DNA of 64,000 nucleotides from Marisimplicoccus sp964437815 (GTDB lineage Bacteria > Bacteroidota > Bacteroidia > Flavobacteriales > Flavobacteriaceae), in NCBI GenBank assembly GCA_964437815.1, contig CAYTIE010000002.1, positions 1-64,000 of the forward strand, read 5' to 3'. A program made the translations under genes and the position numbers. Below the pieces are notes generated by a model. That model saw nothing but the letters and a program-made list of their open reading frames with translations, was not told the DNA's origin and did no database searches. Within the stretch, counting starts at the first letter, position 1. Every line of letters begins with the position of its first letter. Shown here piece after piece: positions 1-8,329 of this stretch.

Positions 1-142
1 CAATTACCTTACAATCACAGTCAAGTTGGATTTTAATGACTCCTATCGTTTATTTAACATCCATTTACTTTTATAGAAAAGAAAAAAGCCCTCAGTAGGT
101 GAAGGCTTATGTTTGTTAGTGTAATGTAGCAGTTACTAAACG
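1..142. other. left-edge stretch without a recognised gene
   Basis: I see no complete gene here. Two short plus-strand readings run in from the left edge and stop at 34-36 and 74-76; either could be the last codons of a gene truncated by the window, but the pieces are too short to identify. The only clear element is the minus-strand terminator at 76-108. Confidence 0.4.
76..108 (-). terminator. Rho-independent terminator of tRNA-Asn
   Basis: Read on the minus strand, positions 108-86 form a 9-bp stem (AAGCCTTCA paired with TGAGGGCTT, one T-G wobble) around the loop CCTAC, followed by TTTTTTCTTTTC. It lies about 35 bases beyond the 3' end of tRNA-Asn and would end that short transcript. Confidence 0.8.
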
Positions 143-216
143 CTCCCCCTCTAGGACTCGAACCTAGGACCCTCTGATTAACAGTCAGATGCTCTAACCA
201 ACTGAGCTAAGGAGGA
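143..216 (-). tRNA. tRNA-Asn (anticodon GTT)
   Basis: The minus strand folds into a complete cloverleaf of 74 nt. The acceptor stem is TCCTCCT/AGGGGGA, the D stem GCTC/GAGC, the anticodon stem TCTGA/TCAGA with loop CTGTTAA (anticodon GTT, Asn), and the T arm CTAGG-TTCGAGT-CCTAG. The discriminator base is G and CCA is not encoded. It sits between its own promoter (227-257) and its own terminator (76-108), so it is a single-gene transcription unit. Confidence 0.97.
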
Positions 217-226
217 ATATAGTCGG

Positions 227-257
227 CAAATATAATTCAATTAATGCTCATATCAAA
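227..257 (-). promoter_or_regulatory. promoter of tRNA-Asn
   Basis: On the minus strand there is TTTG (257-254), a 19-nt spacer, then TATATTTG (234-227). This matches the Bacteroidota housekeeping promoter, -33 TTTG and -7 TAnnTTTG, at its preferred spacing. Initiation would fall near 222, about 5 nt before the tRNA 5' end at 216. Confidence 0.85.
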
Positions 258-307
258 TACTGGAAGGTTATAAATCAAATGCTATTCTTCTCTTTTAGTT
301 CAGAAAA

Positions 308-1627
308 TCAGGACCCACTTATCCATCTAAATAGATCATTCCCATTAGCATAAAGAACTAATGCTATCAATAAGAAGAATCCTATAACTTGAGCATATTC
401 TAGGAACTTATCACTAGGCTTTCTTCCAGTTACCATTTCATAACAAAGAAACATAACATGGCCACCATCAAGAGCAGGTATTGGGAGAACATTCATAAAA
501 GCTAGAATAATAGATATTAGAGCTGTAGTAGACCAAAAATTTCTCCAATCCCATTTAGCAGGGAATAAACTTCCAATAGTTCCAAATCCTCCAAGCTGAG
601 AAGCACCTTCTTTAGTGAAAACAAATTGAAATTGTGAGACATAATCATAAAGTGTCCAATAACCATAATCAAAACCTTCTACTATACTTTCAGTTAGACT
701 AAGGTCTCTATGTACTACTTCAATTCCAGTAGTGCTAAGTGAAACACCAATTGTTCCATCATCGTTTCTTTCAATAGGAGTTTCATAAATACTATTTTCT
801 CTTTGAAGAGTAACATTTATGAGATTATCATCATTATTTTCAATCCAACTTATAAATTCTTGCCATGTGTTTATATCATCAGAATTTACTTTTATTATTT
901 TATCACCAGAATTAATTCCAGCATCAATAGCAGGAGATCCAAAGACAGAATCTATAGTTGCGCTTACTAAAGGAGTTAATGGCCTATATTGTCCACTTTT
1001 AAACATTTTATTTCCAAAGCCTTCAGGGATATTGATTTTGTCAATATTGCCATCAGATCTAGAAACAGTAACATATTCTACAGGTCTAAGAAATAAATTT
1101 CTATTTATCTCCAAAACATTTTCTAAAGGTTTTCCATCAACATCAATTAGTCTGTCTCCTTGCTCAAAACCAATTTCTAAAGCAACTGGCGATGGGTCAA
1201 ACCCATCAGGTATATTTTCCTGAGGAACATAATCTTTTCCCCATACAAACAAGATCATCATATATAATGCAAACCCAACTATAAGATTAACTGTAACACC
1301 GCCAAGCATTATAATCAATCTTTGCCATGTGGGTTTTGATCTAAATTCCCAGGGTTGAGGAGGTTTGCTCATTTGCTCTTTATCAAAACTTTCATCAATC
1401 ATTCCTGCTATTTTAACATATCCACCTAATGGCAACCAACCAATACCATATACTGTCTCTCCAATTTTTTTCTTAAATAAAGAAAACTTTACATCAAAGA
1501 ATAAATAAAACTTTTCTACTCTGGTTTTAAAAATTTTTGCAGGAATAAAATGGCCAAGTTCATGCAGAACTACAAGAATAGCTAGTGATAATATAAGTTG
1601 TAATGCTTTGATTAAAAATACCTCCAT
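308..1627 (-). CDS. rseP: RIP zinc metalloprotease, site-2 protease
   Basis: This 439-residue intramembrane zinc metalloprotease of the RseP/S2P family cuts transmembrane regulators such as anti-sigma factors in the inner membrane. HELGH, the zinc and catalytic motif, lies at residues 22-26 in the first membrane segment; the second ligand motif LDGG is near residue 386, followed by a last membrane helix. Two PDZ-like domains occupy the periplasmic middle part. The length is normal for Bacteroidota. It is divergent from the SCO gene; a TAAATTTG -7 box lies at 1652-1645. No sigma or anti-sigma gene is adjacent, so the substrate cannot be read from context. Confidence 0.95.
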   Translation of the reverse strand: MEVFLIKALQLILSLAILVVLHELGHFIPAKIFKTRVEKFYLFFDVKFSLFKKKIGETVYGIGWLPLGGYVKIAGMIDESFDKEQMSKPPQPWEFRSKPTWQRLIIMLGGVTVNLIVGFALYMMILFVWGKDYVPQENIPDGFDPSPVALEIGFEQGDRLIDVDGKPLENVLEINRNLFLRPVEYVTVSRSDGNIDKINIPEGFGNKMFKSGQYRPLTPLVSATIDSVFGSPAIDAGINSGDKIIKVNSDDINTWQEFISWIENNDDNLINVTLQRENSIYETPIERNDDGTIGVSLSTTGIEVVHRDLSLTESIVEGFDYGYWTLYDYVSQFQFVFTKEGASQLGGFGTIGSLFPAKWDWRNFWSTTALISIILAFMNVLPIPALDGGHVMFLCYEMVTGRKPSDKFLEYAQVIGFFLLIALVLYANGNDLFRWISGS

Positions 1628-1644
1628 GTAGTAATTTTGACATG

Positions 1645-1652
1645 CAAATTTA
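1645..1652 (-). promoter_or_regulatory. probable -7 box for rseP
   Basis: The minus strand reads TAAATTTG, a perfect TAnnTTTG, about 18 nt before the rseP start. I see no TTTG at the expected -33 distance, so only half of the promoter is supported. Confidence 0.45.
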
Positions 1653-1655
1653 ATA

Positions 1656-1683
1656 TTTTTTTAATTCCTTGAAGTATATTTGT
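1656..1683 (+). repeat. 28-nt exact repeat, copy 1 (upstream of SCO gene)
   Basis: A 28-nt sequence (seven T, then AATTCCTTGAAG, then TATATTTGT) recurs without mismatch at 8267-8294, upstream of the succinate dehydrogenase operon. It contains TATATTTG (1675-1682), a perfect -7 box pointing at the SCO gene, whose ATG starts 9 nt later. There is no -33 TTTG at normal spacing. It may be a shared regulatory element or a sequence-transfer scar. Confidence 0.75.
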
Positions 1684-1691
1684 CATTAATA

Positions 1692-2357
1692 ATGATCAAG
1701 AGATATAGAGTACTTATTTTATCAATGTCAATAGTGTCTATTGCTTCAATATTACTATTCTATAATGTGTTAAAACCAGAAAAAAAACTCCCAATTTACC
1801 AGCCCAATATGGTTAGTTTTAAATTAGTAGATAGTACAGTTCAACATATTAAAAGGTTCCATAAGATTAAAGATTTTAAACTAATTAATCAAAATGGTCA
1901 AGAAATAACAAATGAAAATTATAGAGATAAAATATATGTTGCTGATTTTTTCTTTACTACATGTCAAGCGATCTGTCCAATTATGAAAGAAAATATGATT
2001 ATTCTTCAGGATCAATATAAAAATGATAATCAAGTCTATCTGTTGTCACATACTGTTACTCCTGAAATAGATACCAAAGAAGTGCTAAAAAAATATGCTA
2101 TAGAAAAAGGTATAATTGACACTAAATGGAATCTTGTAACTGGAGATAAAGAAGAAATTTATAATCTAGCAAGAAAATCATATCTGGTAGCTGAAGATGT
2201 TGATGAATCTAGATTCTTTGATATGATTCATACTGAAAACTTTGTATTAATTGATCCCAAAAGAAGGATAAGGGGCTTTTATGATGGAACTGACATAGAG
2301 TCTATAGATCAATTAATTGTTGATATTAAAATTTTAAAGAAAGAGTTTTTAAACTAA
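1692..2357 (+). CDS. SCO1/SenC family copper chaperone
   Basis: The protein has 221 residues from the ATG at 1692; an in-frame TTG at 1680 would add four residues but overlaps the -7 box, so I prefer the ATG. One N-terminal membrane anchor is followed by a thioredoxin-fold domain with the copper motif CQAICP and a downstream His in IHTENF, the third SCO copper ligand. SCO proteins deliver copper to the CuA centre of cytochrome c oxidase subunit II. A second SCO gene lies in the oxidase cluster (59638), so this remote copy may serve another cuproenzyme. It converges on the aminopeptidase gene with a single base between stops. Confidence 0.9.
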   Translation: MIKRYRVLILSMSIVSIASILLFYNVLKPEKKLPIYQPNMVSFKLVDSTVQHIKRFHKIKDFKLINQNGQEITNENYRDKIYVADFFFTTCQAICPIMKENMIILQDQYKNDNQVYLLSHTVTPEIDTKEVLKKYAIEKGIIDTKWNLVTGDKEEIYNLARKSYLVAEDVDESRFFDMIHTENFVLIDPKRRIRGFYDGTDIESIDQLIVDIKILKKEFLN

Positions 2358-2358
2358 T

Positions 2359-3651
2359 TTATTTATTCATTAACTCCTCAATATGTTCAGCTTCAATAGG
2401 AATATCTTTCATTAGATTAATAGGATTCCCACTTTCTTGTATTACGACATCATCTTCTAATCTAACACCAAAGCCTTCTTCAGGGAGGTATATTCCAGGT
2501 TCAACAGTGAAAACCATATTTGCTTCAAAAGGATCATCGAGTAGACCATAATCATGAGTGTCCAGTCCAAGATGATGAGATGTTCCATGCATAAAATACT
2601 TTTTATATGCAGGACTTTCTTTATTTTGATTCTTTATATCAACCTTATCTAAAAGACCAATATCTAGAAGCTCTTTGGTCATGATTTCTCCAACTTGATA
2701 ATGAAAATCCTTCCATACATTTCCAGGTTTTAAAAGTTTTGTAGCATGATTCTTTACATTTAAAACTGAATTATAGATTTGTTTTTGTCTTTTTGAGAAT
2801 ATTCCAGAAACAGGAACTGTTCTTGTCATATCACTCGAGTAATTCCCATATTCTGCCGCAACATCCATTAGGATTAAATCTCCATTTATACATTGCTTGT
2901 TATTTTTAGTATAATGAAGAATATTATTGTCATTACCGCTAGCTATAATAGGAGAATACGCAAATCCTTTAGATGAATTATTTATAAATTCATGGATTAG
3001 CTCTGCTTCAATTTCAAATTCCCAAACACCTGGTTTTATAAATTTTAACACTCGTTCAAATCCTTTCATAGTAATATTACAGGCATGCTGTATTCTATCT
3101 ATTTCTTCATTATCCTTAATCGATCTTAGTCTTTGAAGGATTGGGTTGCTTCTAGAAACTGAATGAGAAGGATACTCTTTTTCAGCCCATTTGATAAACC
3201 TGTCTTCTCTTGTTTCAACTACTATTTTAGCTCTATAATGTTCATTTTTATTAAAATAAAATCTTTTAGATTCCATGGAAACCTTATGAAAAATATCTTT
3301 AAAATTCTCTACCCATTGAATATTATCAATACCAGATATCTTTTTTGCTTGTTTCTTATTTAATTTCTCACCTTCCCATATTTTGGTATGTTCATCAGAT
3401 TTCCTAATAAAAAGAATTTCTCTCCATTTTTTGTCTTTTGCATGAGGGAAAAGTATCAATATAGTTTCTTCCTGGTCAATCCCTGATAAATAGAAAATAT
3501 CTCGATGTTGTTCGAAAGGTAATTCTGTATCAGCGCTAACTGGATATATGTCATTTGAGTTAAAAACTGCTATACTTTCTCCTTTCATCATAGACATAAA
3601 ATTTTCTCTATTTTTTTTATAGAATTCAGATGAAAGTGGCTTGTATCTCAT
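2359..3651 (-). CDS. pepP: Xaa-Pro aminopeptidase (M24)
   Basis: This 430-residue cytosolic aminopeptidase P removes N-terminal residues preceding proline. The N-terminal creatinase-like domain covers roughly residues 1-170. The C-terminal pita-bread domain carries the five expected dinuclear metal ligands: Asp in LMDVAAEYGNYSSDMTR (two Asp), His in HGTSHHLG, Glu in TVEPGIYL and Glu in RLEDDVV. Length and motif order fit the family. It is divergent from the secreted propeller gene and stands alone. The nearby secreted S10 peptidase suggests use of peptides, but no operon links them. Confidence 0.95.
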   Translation of the reverse strand: MRYKPLSSEFYKKNRENFMSMMKGESIAVFNSNDIYPVSADTELPFEQHRDIFYLSGIDQEETILILFPHAKDKKWREILFIRKSDEHTKIWEGEKLNKKQAKKISGIDNIQWVENFKDIFHKVSMESKRFYFNKNEHYRAKIVVETREDRFIKWAEKEYPSHSVSRSNPILQRLRSIKDNEEIDRIQHACNITMKGFERVLKFIKPGVWEFEIEAELIHEFINNSSKGFAYSPIIASGNDNNILHYTKNNKQCINGDLILMDVAAEYGNYSSDMTRTVPVSGIFSKRQKQIYNSVLNVKNHATKLLKPGNVWKDFHYQVGEIMTKELLDIGLLDKVDIKNQNKESPAYKKYFMHGTSHHLGLDTHDYGLLDDPFEANMVFTVEPGIYLPEEGFGVRLEDDVVIQESGNPINLMKDIPIEAEHIEELMNK

Positions 3652-3725
3652 TATTAATTAAAAATTTAGCTTAAATATCTTGAAAATTATAATAATGTTT
3701 ATAATTTAAGTGCAAAATAAGAATT

Positions 3726-6539
3726 ATGAGAAACTTTAACCTCCTAAACTGTTTGATATTTAGCTCATTAGTAATTGGTCAACCTAATCCAACAGAAGAA
3801 TCAAAGATTGTAGAAGCTTATCAAATAAAAGATGAGCTCATTCAAAATTCAAGAGTTAAGAACATTAATTTTAAAAATATTGGTCCAACTATAATGAGTG
3901 GACGTGTTGTGGCACTTGAAGTTAATCCAAATGATCCTTCTGAATTCTATGTTGCATATGCCTCAGGTGGTGTATGGCATACAGAAAATAATGGTACTAG
4001 CTTTAATTCAATATCGGAGGAATGGCCAACCCAAAATATTGGAGAAATAACAATGGATTGGGAAAATGGAACTTTATGGGTAGGGACAGGTGAAAATAAT
4101 GCATCAAGGTCTTCTTATTCTGGAATTGGAATTTTAAAAACTAACTCAGATGGTTCAAATTGGAAAAATGTAGGGTTGCATGGTAGTCACCATATTGGAA
4201 AAATACTTGTTAACCCTAATGATGGAAATCATATAATTGTAGGAGTAACAGGTCATTTATATTCAAATAGTAAAAATAGAGGTGTTTATGTATCAATAGA
4301 CGGGGGTGAAAGTTGGAATAAAACATTGTATTTAAATGAAAGGACAGGTATTATTGATATGTCTTATACTCCAGGAGATTTCAATGTAATGTATGCCACA
4401 TCATGGGAAAAAGATCGAAAAGCATGGAATTTTGATGAAGATGGTGTATCATCGGGTATTTATAAAAGTATAGATGCAGGGTTAACTTGGGATTTAGTAA
4501 CAACAGATAAAAGTGGTTTCCCTAGAGGAGAAGGAGTTGGAAGAATTGGAATTGCAGTATTTGATAAAAATATAATATATGCTGTACATGATAGTCAATT
4601 TTTTAGAAAAGAAACATCAAGTAAGAACCAGTCAAATGAGCTTACTAAAGAATCATTTGAAAGTATGTCAGTCAAACAATTCAATAAGATTAAAAACAAA
4701 GACCTTAATAGGTTTTTAAGAGCAAACAGGTTTCCAGCTGAGTATACAGCTAAATCTGTGAAATCTGATATGAATAAAAATAAAATCAAGCCATCAGACT
4801 TATATAAATATCTAGTTGATGCTAACTCTGTAATGTTTGATACTCCAATAATTGGAGCAGAGATTTATAGAAGTGATAATGGAGGCAAAACATGGTCTAA
4901 GACTCATAAAATGCATCTTGATGGTGTATATAATACTTATGGATACTATTTTGGTAAAGTTCATGTTGATCCAAATGATAGTGATAAAATTTATACATAT
5001 GGGGTGCCAATATTAACTTCAGATGATGGAGGAAAAACTTTTTATCGTATTGGTAAAGAAAATGTTCATGCAGATCATCATGATTTATGGGTTAATCCAA
5101 ACAAACGAGGCCATCTAATAAATGGTAATGATGGAGGTGTTAATATCACTTATGATGATGGCAAAAACTGGATAAAAAATAATTCCACTGAAGTAGGACA
5201 ATTTTATTCTATTAATGTTGATTATCAAAAGCCATATAATGTATATGGAGGACTTCAAGATAATGGTGTTTGGATGGGACCACATAATTCAATTGAAAAT
5301 AAGAGATGGGAAATGTCTGGATCTTATCCTTGGAAAATGATACTCGGAGGAGATGGAATGGAAGTTCAGATTGATAGAAATAAGCCAAATATTGTTTATA
5401 CCGGATCGCAATTTGGATCTTATTTTAGGCTAGACTTAGACAGTAATAAAAGAACTTACATAAAGCCAAGACATAAATTGGGGGAGTCCCCTTATAGGTT
5501 TAATTGGCAAACTCCAATTCTCTTATCTACTCATAATCAAGATATTTTGTATCTGGGGAGTAATATTCTTCATAGGTCATTTAACGGAGGAAATAAATGG
5601 GAAAATATCTCTACTGACTTAACAAAGGGAGGTAAGCCTGGAAATGTGCCTTATGGAACTATAACAACAATTTCTGAATCACAGTTTAACTTTGGTTTAA
5701 TTTATGTTGGCACAGATGATGGCTTAATTCATGTTACAAAAAATGGAGGATCATCTTGGTCAAGAATATCAGACAATTTACCTCAGGACTTATGGGTAAG
5801 TAAAGTATATGCTTCTAACCATGATAAAGGGACCATATACGTCTCAATGAATGGATATAGATGGGATGATTTTACTCCTTATGTATATATGAGTCAAGAT
5901 TATGGTAAATCATGGAATCCAATAAATTCTAATTTGCCATTTTCTCCCGTTAATGTAATAATTGAAGATAATGTAAATAAAGACATTCTTTATGTTGGAA
6001 ATGATCACGGGGTATATATTTCATTAAATAAAGGAAAATTTTGGGAGCCTTTTACAAAGGGACTAAATTCTGCATCAGTTCATGACCTTGTAATTCAAAA
6101 AGAAATGAATCATTTATTGGTTGGTACTCATGGTAGATCAATTTATTTAGCAGAATTAGAAAACATACAAAAATTGAATTCAGAGATATTAAATCAAGAT
6201 CTCTATGTTTATGATATTAAAGATGTCAAGCGTTCAAATAGTTGGGGAACTAAGTGGGGCAGATGGGGTAACTATGTTACACCAAATATGAATATTGTTA
6301 TATTTTCAAAAAATAGAATTGATTATAGACTTTCAATAAAGTCTAATGATGGTAAACAGGTTCACTTAAATGATGGGATACTAGATAAAGGCCTAAATTA
6401 TATTAACTATAACTTAAGATATGATAAGAATGATTTAAAAGAGTCTGTTGATAATTCCCATTACTTAGCCAAGGGTTCATATAAATTATTAATTACTGTT
6501 AATAATAATTCTATTGAGAAGGAATTTAAAATAAAATAG
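3726..6539 (+). CDS. secreted sortilin/VPS10-like beta-propeller protein
   Basis: This 937-residue protein begins with a signal peptide cleavable around SLVIGQ. The rest is built of BNR/Asp-box repeats such as SxDGGxSW, SDNGGKTWS and SQDYGKSW, typical of VPS10/sialidase-like propellers that Bacteroidota annotate as glycosyl hydrolases without proven substrate. Around residues 296-376 a Lys-rich, propeller-unlike insert interrupts the repeats. The C-terminal 100 residues are a beta domain ending EKEFKIK; it does not resemble a type IX sorting domain. The last eight codons are repeated exactly at 8242. A paralogue lies at 30981-34103. Function is unknown. Confidence 0.85.
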   Translation: MRNFNLLNCLIFSSLVIGQPNPTEESKIVEAYQIKDELIQNSRVKNINFKNIGPTIMSGRVVALEVNPNDPSEFYVAYASGGVWHTENNGTSFNSISEEWPTQNIGEITMDWENGTLWVGTGENNASRSSYSGIGILKTNSDGSNWKNVGLHGSHHIGKILVNPNDGNHIIVGVTGHLYSNSKNRGVYVSIDGGESWNKTLYLNERTGIIDMSYTPGDFNVMYATSWEKDRKAWNFDEDGVSSGIYKSIDAGLTWDLVTTDKSGFPRGEGVGRIGIAVFDKNIIYAVHDSQFFRKETSSKNQSNELTKESFESMSVKQFNKIKNKDLNRFLRANRFPAEYTAKSVKSDMNKNKIKPSDLYKYLVDANSVMFDTPIIGAEIYRSDNGGKTWSKTHKMHLDGVYNTYGYYFGKVHVDPNDSDKIYTYGVPILTSDDGGKTFYRIGKENVHADHHDLWVNPNKRGHLINGNDGGVNITYDDGKNWIKNNSTEVGQFYSINVDYQKPYNVYGGLQDNGVWMGPHNSIENKRWEMSGSYPWKMILGGDGMEVQIDRNKPNIVYTGSQFGSYFRLDLDSNKRTYIKPRHKLGESPYRFNWQTPILLSTHNQDILYLGSNILHRSFNGGNKWENISTDLTKGGKPGNVPYGTITTISESQFNFGLIYVGTDDGLIHVTKNGGSSWSRISDNLPQDLWVSKVYASNHDKGTIYVSMNGYRWDDFTPYVYMSQDYGKSWNPINSNLPFSPVNVIIEDNVNKDILYVGNDHGVYISLNKGKFWEPFTKGLNSASVHDLVIQKEMNHLLVGTHGRSIYLAELENIQKLNSEILNQDLYVYDIKDVKRSNSWGTKWGRWGNYVTPNMNIVIFSKNRIDYRLSIKSNDGKQVHLNDGILDKGLNYINYNLRYDKNDLKESVDNSHYLAKGSYKLLITVNNNSIEKEFKIK

Positions 6540-6626
6540 TTATTCTAATTAAATCTTCTTTACATAAAGAGCAATTAAAGTATGAAGATATTGAAGTCAA
6601 GACTAAATTATATAAATAAATATACT

Positions 6627-8126
6627 ATGAAAAACAATTTTTTAATTTTAACAACAATGCTAATCTTTTTTGGGGTTTATTCCCAAGAAAGAACTATAAC
6701 TGCGGATACTTCAAAAGTAACAAAACATTCAACAATCATATTAAATAAAAAAGTTAATTACTCTGCTCAAATTGGTACTCAACCTATTTGGGATGTTGAT
6801 GGAGAAGTAATAGCAACCTTACACTATACATATTATAAGAGAACTGATATTGATGATACTTCAAATAGGCCATTAATATTTTCATTTAATGGTGGCCCAG
6901 GATCTGCATCAATATGGATGCATATGGGGTATACGGGGCCATATAATTTGATAATTGATGATGAAGGATATCCTATACAGCCATATGGATATAAATCTAA
7001 TCCATATTCAATACTTGATGTTGCAGATATTGTTTTTGTCAATCCAATAAACATAGGTTACTCTAGAATTCTTAAAAAAATGTCAAAAAAAGAGGCAACA
7101 AGTAAATTCTTTGGTGTAAATCAAGACGCAAAATATTTAGCAGAGTGGATAACTACTTTTGTTAATAGATCAAATAGATGGAAATCTCCAAAGTATCTTG
7201 TAGGTGAGAGTTATGGTGGTGTAAGAGTAATGGGGCTCGCACATGAACTTCAACAAAATCAATGGATGTATTTAAATGGAGTTGTATTGGTTTCGCCTGC
7301 TGACTATGAATTAGATTATGAGTCAGGAGGGATTATTTTACCTACTGTAGATTTTCCATATTTTACTGCAACTGCATGGTATCACAATAAACTAAACTCA
7401 GAATTTCAAAATAAAAGTTTGCATGAAGTTATTAAAATTTCTGAAGAATTTGCATATAATGAATTGTTACCTGCTTTGGCTATGGGTGGGTTTATTGATC
7501 ATAAAACAAAAAAAGAAGTGGCTGAAAAAATTGAAATTTTAACGGGAATTAAATATGATGAAATAATTAAAAATAATTTGAATATTTCGACAAGCTTCTT
7601 TTGGAAAGAACTTTTAAGAGATGAAGGATTTACAATTGGAAGGTTAGATTCCAGATATAAAGGCATTGATAGTAAAGATTCAGGTAATAATTTTGAATAT
7701 GCTCCTGAAATGAGCGCATGGGATCATGCATTTACTCCTGCTGTTAACTCCTATATAAAAGAAGTGTTAAAATTTGAAACTGATATTAAATATAATACAT
7801 GGGCAAGAGGTGAATTATCTGTTAGACCATGGAACTCTGATAATCTGAGAATAAGAAGGAACTTTAGAGAAGCTTTAGCTGAAAACCCTTTTTTAAATGT
7901 TCTCATTCAGTCTGGTTATTATGATGGAGCAACTACATTTTCTGCAGCTAAGTATACAATTCAACAAGTTGATCCTAGTGGTAAATTAATAGATAGATTT
8001 ACATTTAAGGGATATGAAAGCGGACATATGATGTATTTAAGACGTGAGGATTTAAAAAAATCTAATCAAGATTTGAGAGATTTTATCCTTAAAACAATAA
8101 CTAAAAATAAACCTGCTAAGTATTAA
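6627..8126 (+). CDS. secreted serine carboxypeptidase (S10 family)
   Basis: The product has 499 residues from the ATG at 6627. An upstream in-frame ATG at 6582 would place a charged stretch before the signal peptide, so I chose 6627, which gives a clean signal peptide ending near FFGVYSQ. Family S10 serine carboxypeptidases release C-terminal residues from peptides. The oxyanion motif NGGPGSAS and nucleophile motif GESYGG (Ser195) are present; the Asp is likely in YYDGAT and the His in YESGHMM. It follows the propeller gene on the same strand after 87 nt and may be co-transcribed. It would be exported by Sec to the periplasm or beyond. Confidence 0.9.
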   Translation: MKNNFLILTTMLIFFGVYSQERTITADTSKVTKHSTIILNKKVNYSAQIGTQPIWDVDGEVIATLHYTYYKRTDIDDTSNRPLIFSFNGGPGSASIWMHMGYTGPYNLIIDDEGYPIQPYGYKSNPYSILDVADIVFVNPINIGYSRILKKMSKKEATSKFFGVNQDAKYLAEWITTFVNRSNRWKSPKYLVGESYGGVRVMGLAHELQQNQWMYLNGVVLVSPADYELDYESGGIILPTVDFPYFTATAWYHNKLNSEFQNKSLHEVIKISEEFAYNELLPALAMGGFIDHKTKKEVAEKIEILTGIKYDEIIKNNLNISTSFFWKELLRDEGFTIGRLDSRYKGIDSKDSGNNFEYAPEMSAWDHAFTPAVNSYIKEVLKFETDIKYNTWARGELSVRPWNSDNLRIRRNFREALAENPFLNVLIQSGYYDGATTFSAAKYTIQQVDPSGKLIDRFTFKGYESGHMMYLRREDLKKSNQDLRDFILKTITKNKPAKY

Positions 8127-8149
8127 TATGAAGTTATTTTTAAAAGCAA

Positions 8150-8266
8150 AGATTTAATTTGAATCTGTCTTTATAATCATTTGTCTATTTAGAAAAAAAG
8201 GTTCGAATAATATGCTGATTAGTCTAAATAAAAAAACTGCCGAGAAGGAATTTAAAATAAAATAGT
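8150..8266 (+). pseudogene. decayed 3' remnant of a propeller-protein gene
   Basis: Translation in shifting frames aligns with the last ~45 residues of the protein at 3726-6539. The final in-frame part reads GSNNMLISLNKKTAEKEFKIK-stop against GSYKLLITVNNNSIEKEFKIK-stop. Upstream, DL, ESV and Y-L-x-K matches appear in other frames, so at least two frameshifts (one in an A7 run near 8192) have occurred. The last 26 nt (8242-8267) are identical to 6516-6541. The rest of the gene is gone. It lies directly before the succinate dehydrogenase operon. The short length makes this a moderate-confidence call. Confidence 0.5.
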
Positions 8267-8294
8267 TTTTTTTAATTCCTTGAAGTATATTTGT
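8267..8294 (+). repeat. 28-nt exact repeat, copy 2 (upstream of SDH operon)
   Basis: Identical to 1656-1683. It contains a perfect -7 box TATATTTG at 8286-8293, which would start transcription near 8299, giving a leader of about 30 nt before the ATG at 8330. The copy abuts the relic at 8150-8266, so 8242-8294 consists entirely of two sequences found elsewhere in the window. Confidence 0.75.
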
Positions 8295-8329
8295 TATTTC
8301 AAAAACAATATTCTAAATAAAATTTTTTA

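Noticed and set aside
6582..6626. Upstream ATG for the S10 carboxypeptidase
   Set aside because: It would put 15 basic, polar residues before an evident signal peptide that begins at the ATG at 6627.
8127..8329. Small RNA or leader ORF before sdhC
   Set aside because: The stretch is explained by the propeller-gene relic and the 28-nt repeat; no stable fold or open frame is visible.
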